Both the position numbers and the translations under genes were made by a program. Positions 35,008 to 42,507 of a stretch of 64,000 nt of DNA are shown piece after piece. This stretch comes from DATIUV01 sp049322755 (lineage in GTDB: Bacteria; Pseudomonadota; Gammaproteobacteria; Burkholderiales; UBA6910). How positions within the stretch are numbered: the first letter of the stretch is position 1; the number at the start of each line of letters is the position of its first letter. The stretch covers positions 1-64,000 of the forward strand of contig JBMOQX010000011.1 in NCBI GenBank assembly GCA_049322755.1, written 5' to 3'. Below the pieces are notes generated by a model. It was not told the DNA's origin. It saw nothing but the letters and a program-made list of their open reading frames with translations, and searched no databases.

Positions 35008-35763
35008 TCAGAGCAGCCCCAGCGCCCGCGCGAGCAGGCCGGCGCCGACGACGACACAGAGGACGGCGACGAAGCGGCGCACGATCTGGACGTTGACCGC
35101 GTGCACCGCCTTGACGCCGATGACGACGCCGACGATCTCCGCCACCGTCACGATCGCTGCCAGTCGGAAGTCGATGGCGCCGAACTTGAGATTGCCCAGC
35201 GTACCCGAGGCGGCGGCCAGGATCTGGATCACCTGCGACGCGCCGATGGTGGGCAGGGCCGGGAAACCGAACAGCACCATGATGGGCACCGACAGCGCGG
35301 GTCCGCCGACGCCGGTGAGCCCGGAGCCGAATCCCGACACCGTGCCGATGCCCAGCAATAACGTGCGCTGGGCACCCGGACGGCCGTCGAAGGCGGCGCG
35401 GGGTGCGCCGTGCCAGGAGGCCAGCGTGTACACGCCGGCGAAGATGATGATCCCGGCGAGGATGGCCCCCAGCGCCGGCGCCTGCAGACGGGAGTTGGCC
35501 CACGCGCCGACGAAGCCGAACACGGCGGCGCCGACGCACACCGGGACCGCCAGACGCCAGTCGATGCTGCCGCGCTTCTGGAACATGTAAGTGCCCAGCA
35601 TCCCGGTGAACAGGAACGTGAACAGCGCGGTCGCCATGGCCTGGTGGATCGGCAGGCCCGCGAGCGCGGTGAGCGCCGGGATCAGCAGGATGCCGCCGAT
35701 GCCCACCGCGCCGATCAGGGCGCCGACGACGACTGCGATGGCGAGCAGCAGGACCAGTGACAT
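35008..35763 (-). CDS. TauE/SafE-family sulfite exporter, second copy
   Basis: A 251-residue membrane protein of about eight spans with the repeated family motif GALIGAVGIGGILLIPALTA in the first half and VSGFGSGLTGVGGPALSVPI in the second. Sulfite formed from a sulfonate would need export or oxidation; this copy sits inside the locus that also holds a SoxC-like sulfite dehydrogenase. It is only distantly similar to the copy at 14617-15393. Confidence 0.88.
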   Translation of the reverse strand: MSLVLLLAIAVVVGALIGAVGIGGILLIPALTALAGLPIHQAMATALFTFLFTGMLGTYMFQKRGSIDWRLAVPVCVGAAVFGFVGAWANSRLQAPALGAILAGIIIFAGVYTLASWHGAPRAAFDGRPGAQRTLLLGIGTVSGFGSGLTGVGGPALSVPIMVLFGFPALPTIGASQVIQILAAASGTLGNLKFGAIDFRLAAIVTVAEIVGVVIGVKAVHAVNVQIVRRFVAVLCVVVGAGLLARALGLL

Positions 35764-35831
35764 GGAAAAAAACGGCGCGCTTCAGTTGCCCGAGGCGCGC
35801 CGCACGCAGGGTAAGGCAGGTTGGAGGAGCA

Positions 35832-36272
35832 TCACCCTGAAGCGAAAGCGGTCAGTTCCCCGGTGATGAGCAGCGTCAGCTGCTTCATCACGTGGTAGCC
35901 CATGCTGTGGTCCTGGTCCATGAGTTTGAGCAGCTCGTTGCCGTCGGCGGCGAGCACCTTGCAGGGGGTCAGGCAGTAGGCGGTGGCGATGCGGCGCTGG
36001 GCGCGTTCCACCACCGCTGCCCAGCCGAACACCTGGCCGGAGCGGATCACCTCGCCCGCCGTGGCCTGCCGCCCGCCGCGGCCGATGGTGAAGCGCACCA
36101 GCCCGTCCACCAGCACGTAGAAATCCGTCGCCCGGTCGCCCAGGTTGTAGATTTCGCTGCTCTGCGGGTAGTCCTCGACCCGGAACGCCCGCGCCAGCGA
36201 CTGCAGCTGGTCGGTCGTGAGGTCGGCGAAGAACGCGCTGCTGGCGAGCGCCGCGCTGACGTCAGCAAGCAC
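35832..36272 (-). CDS. stand-alone cyclic-nucleotide-binding-like domain protein
   Basis: A 146-residue protein that is only a CAP-effector-type barrel plus C-helix (YNLGDRATDFYVLVDGLVRF; SGQVFGWAAVVERAQRRIAT). No DNA-binding or catalytic domain follows. It has the same Trp in FGWAAV as the domains fused to the Rieske ferredoxin and to the ABC permease, and all three share a helix with LLK-L/I after the barrel (EVLKIL, TLLKIL, ELLKLM). Start taken as GTG at 36272, 20 bases after the PanB-like stop, with a GGAAG site. Probable shared sensor for the locus; ligand unknown. Confidence 0.82.
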   Translation of the reverse strand: MLADVSAALASSAFFADLTTDQLQSLARAFRVEDYPQSSEIYNLGDRATDFYVLVDGLVRFTIGRGGRQATAGEVIRSGQVFGWAAVVERAQRRIATAYCLTPCKVLAADGNELLKLMDQDHSMGYHVMKQLTLLITGELTAFASG

Positions 36273-36292
36273 GGCGCCGGCGCTTCCCGGAC

Positions 36293-37174
36293 TTACTTCT
36301 TCCATCCCACCATCTCTTTGAAGCGCTTGAGCTCGTCTTCCTTCATGAAGACGGTGTGCTCCTTCGCCGGATAGGCGCGGCTCTTCACGTCGGCCATGTA
36401 GTCCTTGTAGACCTGCTCGATGGTGGGGATCAGGTCGACGTAGACCTTGGAGTGGCGCGGCACGTGCTTCTCGTACAGGCGGAACAGGTCCGAGCCGATG
36501 ATGTGCACGCCGTCGGCGGTGTTGCCCGCGCCCAGGCTGATCACGGGAATGTCCTTGAGCGCGTCGGCCAGGTACTCGCACACCTCCGAGGTGGTGACCT
36601 CGCACAGGATCGAGAAGCAGCCCGCGTCCACCATCGCCAGGGCATCGTCGATCAGCTCCTTGGCCCGGTCCGCGGTCTTGCCCTGGGCGGCAAAGCCCCC
36701 CAGCTGCGGAATGCGCATCGGCGTGATGCCGATGTGGCCCTGCACCGGGATGCCCGCCTTGACGATCGCCTCCATGTACTTGGCATGGTGCTGGTTGCCC
36801 TCGCACTTCATCACCTCGGCCCCGGCCTGGGAGACGAACTTCGCGGCGTTGTCCACCGCCTGCTGGGTCGAGAGGTGAAAGCTCATGTAGGGCATGTCCA
36901 CCATGCGCAGACCGTACTGCGAGCCGCGCTGCACCGCCTGCGACATGAACAGCACCTCCTCGAAGGATACCGAGGTGGTGGACTCGTGGCCGAACAGCAC
37001 CATGCCGCCGGTATCGGACACGCACAGGATGTCCACCCCCACCCGGTCCGCGACAATGGCGTTGGGATAGTCGTAGACCGCCAGCTGAACGATCGGCTCC
37101 CCGCGCTTCTTCTTCTCCAGCAGCATCGGAATGGTGACCTTCTTGCGCTTCTCGGGTGCCCTCGGCTCTGCCAC
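36293..37174 (-). CDS. PanB-like ketopantoate hydroxymethyltransferase homologue
   Basis: A 293-residue TIM-barrel enzyme of the PanB family, which transfers a hydroxymethyl group from methylene-THF to a 2-oxo acid. Metal and substrate positions are kept (RMVDMPYMSF, VMKCEGNQ, GHIGITPMRIPQLGG, ILCEVTTSEV), but the usual VGDSLGM motif reads VSDTGGM and the second Asp/Glu surroundings are divergent, so the acceptor may differ from ketoisovalerate. No panC or panD is nearby. It lies with a cNMP-like gene and a sigma-54 promoter, and the GTG start at 37174 has an AGGAG site. Probably recruited for C1 transfer in this pathway. Confidence 0.85.
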   Translation of the reverse strand: MAEPRAPEKRKKVTIPMLLEKKKRGEPIVQLAVYDYPNAIVADRVGVDILCVSDTGGMVLFGHESTTSVSFEEVLFMSQAVQRGSQYGLRMVDMPYMSFHLSTQQAVDNAAKFVSQAGAEVMKCEGNQHHAKYMEAIVKAGIPVQGHIGITPMRIPQLGGFAAQGKTADRAKELIDDALAMVDAGCFSILCEVTTSEVCEYLADALKDIPVISLGAGNTADGVHIIGSDLFRLYEKHVPRHSKVYVDLIPTIEQVYKDYMADVKSRAYPAKEHTVFMKEDELKRFKEMVGWKK

Positions 37175-37222
37175 GGATGTTCTCCTATGTCGATCGGTTA
37201 TCGGTATTGGTAACACGCTTAA

Positions 37223-37239
37223 AGCAAGCGATGTGCCCG
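37223..37239 (-). promoter_or_regulatory. sigma-54 promoter of the PanB-like operon
   Basis: On the minus strand, CGGGCACA-TCGC-TTGCT fits the -24/-12 consensus (GGCAC, TTGCT) with exact GG-N10-GC spacing. It lies about 50 bases before the PanB-like start and about 75-105 bases downstream of two activator repeats. Confidence 0.75.
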
Positions 37240-37312
37240 TCGCCGGCGAATGTTAACCCCATGTAATTGAATCCTGAATCCGCATCCGTCGGGGGAGGCC
37301 GGGGCGGCCGCG

Positions 37313-37346
37313 GTTTCGCAGCGAAACATGCGGTTCCATCGGAAAC
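37313..37346. promoter_or_regulatory. tandem GTTTCS-N3-SGAAAC activator sites before the PanB-like operon
   Basis: GTTTCG-CAG-CGAAAC (37313-37327) is a perfect inverted repeat; four bases on, GGTTCC-ATC-GGAAAC (37332-37346) matches with one mismatch. Their centres are 19 bases apart, about two helical turns, suiting cooperative binding of a dimeric NtrC-type activator. Confidence 0.7.
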
Positions 37347-37358
37347 ACCGGTCCCGCG

Positions 37359-38768
37359 TCAGGCGCGCCGGGGCTCCTGCCGCGCGTCGCCTTTCCGGTA
37401 CAGGCCCCAGCGCCGCCGCCGCATCCACAGCGCCTTGCGCCCGATGCCCAGCATCGCCGCCAGTTCCATTTCACTGTGGCGGTCCTGATATCGCCGCACC
37501 ACCTCGTGCATGTAATCCTCGACCGTGAGCGGGTTTTCCAGGAGGTCGGTGGCGCCGTGCTGCCCGGCGTGCTCGGGGGCGGGATCCGGTTCCTCGTGCT
37601 GCAGCAGCGGGCCCTCGGCCAGTATCACGCTGCGCTCGATGAAATTCTCCAGCTCCCGCACGTTGCCGGGCCAGTGATAGTCGCAGACGAACCGCCGCAT
37701 CGGCTCGCTCATGCCGCTGATGCGCTTGCCGTGGCGGCGGGCGTGCTCGTCGATGAAGTGGGCGGCCAGGATCTCCACGTCGCGGCCGCGCTCGCGCAGC
37801 GGCGGCACGTGGATGGTGATGACGTTGAGACGGTAGTAAAGGTCGGCGCGGAACGCACCCTCGTCCATGGCCGACTTGAGGTCGCGGTTGCTGGCGGCCA
37901 GGAAGCGCACGTCGGTGGCGAAGCTTTGTTTCGAGCCCAGCGGGCGCACCTGGCGCTCCTGCAGCACGCGCAGGAGCTTCACCTGCAGGTTCACCGGCAT
38001 CTCGGTGATTTCGTCGAGGAACAGGGTGCCGCCGGCGGCCTCGCGGATGAGCCCCTCGCTGGCGGCGACCGCTCCGGTGTAGGCGCCCTTGGCGTGTCCG
38101 AACAGCTCCGACTCCAGCAGGTCGTGGGGGATCGCGCCGCAGTTGATCGGCACAAACGGCCCCTCCGCACGGCGGCTGCCGTAGTGGATGGCCTGGGCGA
38201 CGAGCTCTTTGCCGGTGCCGCTTTCGCCGGTGATCAGGACGTTGGCATCGGAGTTCGCCACCCGGTCGATCATGTCGAGCACCCGGCGCACGCCTTCGCT
38301 TTCGCCGATCAGCTTGCGCCCGCCGAACATGCGCTTGAGGCTGCGCTTGAGCATGGCGTTTTCCTTGCGCATGCGCAGCTCCTCCATCGCCCGCTCGATC
38401 GAGAACAGGAAGTCGTCGTTGTTGAACGGCTTGATGATGTAATCGGTGGCGCCGGTGCGCAGCGCCTCGACGGCGCTCTCGATCGACGAAAAGCTGGTCA
38501 TCAGGATCACCGGCGTGTCCTGCGCGCTTTCGCGCAGCGTGCGGATGATGTCGATGCCGCTGATGTCGGGCAGGCGCAGGTCGCTGATGATCAGGTCGAA
38601 TTCCCCGCTGCGGGCCCGCTCCAGGCCGTCGGCGCCGCAGCCCGCGAACACGCTGGAATAGCCGACCATGCGCAGCATGCACTGGACGCATTCGCCGATG
38701 CCGGCGTCGTCGTCGATCACCAGGACCCGCTCGTCCCGCTTCTGTAACGTGAGGTTTGAATGGTTCAT
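37359..38768 (-). CDS. NtrC-family response regulator, sigma-54-dependent activator
   Basis: A 469-residue three-domain regulator. Receiver (about 15-125) with the acid pair DDD, phospho-acceptor Asp in FDLIISDLRLPD and Lys in YIIKPF; AAA+ domain (about 150-380) with Walker A GESGTGKE, the sigma-54 contact loop ELFGHAKGAYTGA (Tyr in place of Phe), Walker B GGTLFLDEI and the R-finger region; and a Fis-type C-terminal HTH (VEDYMHEVVRRYQDRHSEME, AAMLGIGRKALWMRRRRWGL). It is co-transcribed with the kinase (4-base overlap). The GTTTCS-N3-SGAAAC repeats near four sigma-54 promoters of this locus are good candidates for its targets. Confidence 0.93.
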   Translation of the reverse strand: MNHSNLTLQKRDERVLVIDDDAGIGECVQCMLRMVGYSSVFAGCGADGLERARSGEFDLIISDLRLPDISGIDIIRTLRESAQDTPVILMTSFSSIESAVEALRTGATDYIIKPFNNDDFLFSIERAMEELRMRKENAMLKRSLKRMFGGRKLIGESEGVRRVLDMIDRVANSDANVLITGESGTGKELVAQAIHYGSRRAEGPFVPINCGAIPHDLLESELFGHAKGAYTGAVAASEGLIREAAGGTLFLDEITEMPVNLQVKLLRVLQERQVRPLGSKQSFATDVRFLAASNRDLKSAMDEGAFRADLYYRLNVITIHVPPLRERGRDVEILAAHFIDEHARRHGKRISGMSEPMRRFVCDYHWPGNVRELENFIERSVILAEGPLLQHEEPDPAPEHAGQHGATDLLENPLTVEDYMHEVVRRYQDRHSEMELAAMLGIGRKALWMRRRRWGLYRKGDARQEPRRA

Positions 38769-39832
38769 GACGTCCGCCTCCACAGTGGCAGCTCGATGTA
38801 GAAACGCGCCCCCTTGCCCCAGGTGCTCTCGGCCCGGATGCGCCCGCCGTGCTCGTGCACGATCTCGTTGCTGATGGTGAGGCCGAGGCCGGTGCCTTCG
38901 CCCCGGGGCTTGGTGCTGAAGAAGGGCTCGAACAGCTTGTCGACGTGCTCGGGCCGGATGCCCGGCCCGTCGTCCTGGATCATGACCTCCGCCCTCGCCG
39001 CGTCCAAGCAGCGGGTGGTGATGAGGATGCGTCCCGCGCCGCCCATGGCGTGCACGGCGTTCGAAATGATGTTGACGAAAACCTGCTGCAGCTCGCGCGC
39101 GTTGCCGCGCACCACCGCGTTCGGGTCCTTGTGGTGCTCCACGCTGACCTGGCCGAACCGCCGCTCGTGGCGGACGAGGGTCAGCGCCTCCTCCATCACC
39201 GGATCCAGCGCGATCGACCGCTTCGGCTCCGCCGCCGCGCGCGAGAAGCCGGAGAGCTCGCGCGAGATTTCCAGGATACGGCGCACGTTGCCGCTGATGC
39301 TGGCGAGTCCGCGCCGCAGCACCTCGGCGTCGGCGTCCGGATTCTTCTCCAGGATCTGCAGCATGGAGTAGATCGCCGCCAGCGGATTGCTGATCTCGTG
39401 GCAGACGCCGGCCAGCATGAAGCCCAGCGAAGCCAGCCGCACCGTCTGGGCGTGCTCCACCTCGAGCTGGTGCTGGCGGGTCTCGTCGGTGAGCAGGAGC
39501 ACCGCACCGCCGGCGATCGGCCGCAGCCACAGGCGCTCGTGGGTTTCGCTGCCGTCCGCCTCGGGGGCGAGGATGGCCTCCTGGGCCTCCCACGGCGGCT
39601 CGCCGCGCAGGGCGGCCCGAAGCGCGGGGGCCACCTCGGCCAGGGGCCGAGCCTGGCCGGCTCGCAAGGCGATGCCCCGCGCCTGCATCGCATCGTTGAC
39701 GCAGACGACGACGCCGGCCTCGTCCAGGATCAGCGCCGGCCAGGGCAGCGCGTGCAGCACCGGGAACAGGGCCCGGTGAAGCTCGGCCGCATCGCGCAGA
39801 TTCCGGCCGGTGGGCGTTCTCGATCGCCCCAT
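38765..39832 (-). CDS. sensor histidine kinase, partner of the NtrC-type regulator
   Basis: A 355-residue soluble kinase: a PAS-like N-terminal part (about 15-110), a dimerisation/phosphoacceptor helix with His in VCHEISNPLAAIYS, and an HATPase with N box NIISNAVHAMG, G1 DDGPGI, F box FEPFFSTK and G2 GEGTGLGL. No membrane span is seen, so it senses a cytoplasmic signal. The start ATG at 39832 is two bases after the MFS stop. Together MFS, kinase and regulator form one minus-strand operon. Confidence 0.92.
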   Translation of the reverse strand: MGRSRTPTGRNLRDAAELHRALFPVLHALPWPALILDEAGVVVCVNDAMQARGIALRAGQARPLAEVAPALRAALRGEPPWEAQEAILAPEADGSETHERLWLRPIAGGAVLLLTDETRQHQLEVEHAQTVRLASLGFMLAGVCHEISNPLAAIYSMLQILEKNPDADAEVLRRGLASISGNVRRILEISRELSGFSRAAAEPKRSIALDPVMEEALTLVRHERRFGQVSVEHHKDPNAVVRGNARELQQVFVNIISNAVHAMGGAGRILITTRCLDAARAEVMIQDDGPGIRPEHVDKLFEPFFSTKPRGEGTGLGLTISNEIVHEHGGRIRAESTWGKGARFYIELPLWRRTS

Positions 39833-39834
39833 GC

Positions 39835-41046
39835 TCAGACCCCCACCGGCCGGGGCGCCGGTCCGACGCGGCGCTCGTCGATCGGCCAGCACAGCGCCGC
39901 GGCGGTCAGGCTCAAGGCAATGGCCGCCCACCACACGATCTGGTAGGAACCGAACGCGTCGTAGACATAGCCGCCCAGCCACGCGCCGAGAAACGAACCC
40001 ACTTGGTGGCCCAGGAAGGCGATGCTGAACAGGGTTCCGATCTGGCGCACGCCGAAGATCTGGGCCACCAGGCCGTTGGTGAGGGGCACCGTGCCGAGCC
40101 ACGTGAAGCCCATGACCGCGGCGAAGAAGTACACCGATGCCGCGCTCACCGGGAGCGCCACCAGCGCCAGCAGCGCAACGACGCGGGACAGATAGACGAG
40201 AACGAGAATGTTCTTCTTGCTCCAGTGCCCGCCCAACGCACCCAGGGTCACCGAGCCGACGATGTTCATGAAGCCGATGACCGCCAGCGCCATCATGCCG
40301 GTCACCGCCGGGAGGCCGTGGTCGATGACGAACGCCGGCAGGTGGATCATCACGAAGATCGTCTGGAAACCGCACACCAGAAACGATGCCGTGAGGTACC
40401 AGAAGCCGCGATGGCCGGCGGCTTCGCGCAGCCCGGCGCCGAAGTTCAGCGTCGGCTCGCCGGCGTCCCGCTTGGGGCGGCCCGCCAGCGCGGCGGCCAG
40501 GGGCACGATCAGGGCCGAGGACGCCGCCATGACCAGCAGCGCCCAATGCCAGCCGACACCCGCGATCAGGAACTGGCCGTAGGGCAGCATGGCGAACTGG
40601 CCCAGCGAACCGCCGGCGCCCACGACGCCGAGGGCGAGGCTGCGGCTGCGCTCGTCGAACGCCCGGCCCACCACCGCCATGACCACCCCGAAGCTGGTGC
40701 AGGCGAGGCCCACGCCGACGATCAGACCGGCGCTCAGGGTGAAGTCGGTGCCGCTGCCGGCGTGGGCCATCCACGCCAGGCCCACGGCGTAAAGGACGCC
40801 GCCGCCGGCCAGCACCCGCCCGGCGCCGTGGCGGTCGGCCAGCGCGCCGACGAAGGGCTGCACCAGGCCCCAGACCAGGTTTTGCAGCGCGATGGCGAAG
40901 CCGAACGTCTCGCGCCCCCACCCGAGATCGGCGGTCATGGGCGGCAGGAACAGGCCAAAGGTCTGGCGCGTTCCCAGGGCCAGCATGAGAATCCCGCTGC
41001 CGCACACCAGAATGACCGTGCGGCTGCGCGGCAAAATGTCAGACAT
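39835..41046 (-). CDS. MFS transporter, OFA/monocarboxylate-like
   Basis: A 403-residue transporter with twelve spans, the loop-2 motif GALADRHGAGRVL and a repeat of the kind in the second half (GALGGHWSKKNILV). The N-terminal RQTFGLFLPPMTADLGWGRE is typical of the oxalate/formate antiporter-like group. First gene of an operon with a sensor kinase and sigma-54 activator, so its substrate may be the inducer or a pathway acid. Confidence 0.85.
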   Translation of the reverse strand: MSDILPRSRTVILVCGSGILMLALGTRQTFGLFLPPMTADLGWGRETFGFAIALQNLVWGLVQPFVGALADRHGAGRVLAGGGVLYAVGLAWMAHAGSGTDFTLSAGLIVGVGLACTSFGVVMAVVGRAFDERSRSLALGVVGAGGSLGQFAMLPYGQFLIAGVGWHWALLVMAASSALIVPLAAALAGRPKRDAGEPTLNFGAGLREAAGHRGFWYLTASFLVCGFQTIFVMIHLPAFVIDHGLPAVTGMMALAVIGFMNIVGSVTLGALGGHWSKKNILVLVYLSRVVALLALVALPVSAASVYFFAAVMGFTWLGTVPLTNGLVAQIFGVRQIGTLFSIAFLGHQVGSFLGAWLGGYVYDAFGSYQIVWWAAIALSLTAAALCWPIDERRVGPAPRPVGV

Positions 41047-41357
41047 CCTCGTCCTTGTGGCGACGGCTCTAAAGGCCGTTCGAACCCTGGCTTTCCGAAC
41101 GGGGCGCGGCGGTCGGCAACCCGCTTCCGCGTTCGGTATCCGCCCGCGTTATGTTTCGTTTTGCATCATACTGCCGCGCGGCTCCCGGGTCGAATTGAAA
41201 CGACCGGCGCACGAAGCCGCCGGCAATCGTCTTGCGGCTTACGGGAGGCTGTTGCGTGACAGGGACTTGCGCTCGAAACGCCTCAGGGAAGGGAAGCGAC
41301 ACCCCATGGACGCCCCCTGGCTTTAGCAGTTTCCTTGCCAGTGCCTGCGCCGGGAGG
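41047..41357. other. intergenic region upstream of MFS operon
   Basis: The 311-base gap is the promoter region of the minus-strand MFS operon. A GG-N9-GC sequence near 41170-41186 resembles a sigma-54 element but is one base short of the required spacing. A GTTTC and a CGAAAC half-site are present without the 15-bp arrangement. No gene is evident. Confidence 0.4.
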
Positions 41358-41386
41358 GAAAAAAAGCCGGGGCACGGAGCCCCGGC
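41358..41386 (-). terminator. intrinsic terminator of the sulfite dehydrogenase operon
   Basis: GCCGGGGC (41366-41373) pairs with GCCCCGGC (41379-41386) around a 5-base loop; on the minus strand it is followed by a run of seven T (41359-41365). It lies about 58 bases beyond the pterin dehydratase stop. Confidence 0.88.
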
Positions 41387-41443
41387 AAGCGGATCACGAG
41401 GAGGAAACAGTCACGACGGGCTCGCGGCCCGCCGGTCCGTCGG

Positions 41444-41827
41444 CTAGGCAGCCGAACCGAACACGTCGTACTCGATGTAGCGAAAACGCGGTTCGTGGTT
41501 GGGCGTTCCGCGGAGCGCGCCGGCCTCCTTGGCGGGCTCCCAGTGCACCACGTCCTCGATCTTTTTCGCCAGCGCGAGGTCTTTCTCGGTGATGCCGCCG
41601 GCCTTGTGGGTCATCAGCCGCACGGTCACTCCACCGTAGGCAAGGCAGACTTCAGGATGATGCCAGGCCGCCTCGGCCAGGTGGCCGACGCAGTTGGCCG
41701 CCATCAGGCTCGCCTTCCAGCCCGAGGTCCGGTACCGCCGGCAGATGTGCCCGTTCTCCAGGTACCAGAGCGGCAACTCGCGGGCGAGCCGCGCGCGGAC
41801 CTCTTCTTCCGTGTAAACGCCATCCAT
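41444..41827 (-). CDS. pterin-4a-carbinolamine dehydratase family protein
   Basis: A 127-residue COG2154 protein with the catalytic motif HHPEVCLAYGGVTVRLMTH, close to the E-x-x-H-H-P-x(5)-Y pattern of the family, and KAGGITEKDLALAKKIE after it. No phenylalanine hydroxylase is present. COG2154 genes have been noted to cluster with molybdopterin enzymes, and here it follows a SoxC-like molybdoprotein and its cytochrome; it may help that enzyme's cofactor. Start ATG 41827; third gene of the operon. Confidence 0.88.
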   Translation of the reverse strand: MDGVYTEEEVRARLARELPLWYLENGHICRRYRTSGWKASLMAANCVGHLAEAAWHHPEVCLAYGGVTVRLMTHKAGGITEKDLALAKKIEDVVHWEPAKEAGALRGTPNHEPRFRYIEYDVFGSAA

Positions 41828-41889
41828 CGTTGCGCCTCCCTCAGCAGCGGGCAGCCGGGCGGGCGCTCGGGTCCGCCCGGTGCCGCGGA

Positions 41890-42507
41890 TCAGCGGATCG
41901 GCGGGCAATTGCTCATGCACCGCGTCGCCGCGACGTCCGGCCGGTCGTCCGGGATGAACCCGTTGCGATTGGGCATCTCCACCGCCGCCAGTGACTTGGC
42001 ATCCATCACCGCGTTGGCGGGCACCAGCCCGTTCAGGTGCAGGATGTAGGCCGACAGCGCGTAGACCTCGTCGTTGGTGAGGGTCTGCGGTCGGTCCATC
42101 GGCATCGCGCGGCGGACGTAGTCGAACAGGATCGGCGCATAGGGATACATGCTTCCCGGCGTCAGCACCCGCTTGTCGGTGGTGAACGAGCCGATGCCGC
42201 CGACCATCGAGCCGTATTGCGAGCCGCCTTTGGCATCCGGACCGTGGCAGGCAATGCACTTCTGGTCGTAGATCTTCTTGCCCTCGGCCACCGATCCCTT
42301 GCCCGGCGGCAGGCCCCTGCCGTCGGGCGTGCGGATGTCGATGTCCCAGCTCGCGAGATCCGCCGGGCTGATGGGTTTGCCGTAGGCGACGCTGGCGGGC
42401 TTCGGCGGCAGCGCCGAGGACTTGCCGGCCATCGGTTCCATTCCGGCACAGCCGGCGATGGCCGCCACCACGGCGGCGCTCAGGACTGCAAGTTTAAGCG
42501 ATCGCAT
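41890..42507 (-). CDS. c-type cytochrome, lipoprotein, partner of sulfite dehydrogenase
   Basis: A 205-residue protein with a lipoprotein signal (lipobox AIAGC, Cys20), one haem site CIACH (C84, C87, H88), a probable distal Met in MPMDRPQTL, and a C-terminal Cys pair (CMSNC). Its size and position directly after a SoxC-like gene, with a 14-base overlap, match the electron-accepting cytochrome of SorAB/SoxCD-type sulfite dehydrogenases. Confidence 0.88.
   Translation of the reverse strand: MRSLKLAVLSAAVVAAIAGCAGMEPMAGKSSALPPKPASVAYGKPISPADLASWDIDIRTPDGRGLPPGKGSVAEGKKIYDQKCIACHGPDAKGGSQYGSMVGGIGSFTTDKRVLTPGSMYPYAPILFDYVRRAMPMDRPQTLTNDEVYALSAYILHLNGLVPANAVMDAKSLAAVEMPNRNGFIPDDRPDVAATRCMSNCPPIR

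Noticed and set aside
41170..41186. Sigma-54 promoter before the MFS operon
   Set aside because: The GG to GC spacing is 9, not 10, and no 15-bp activator repeat is present.
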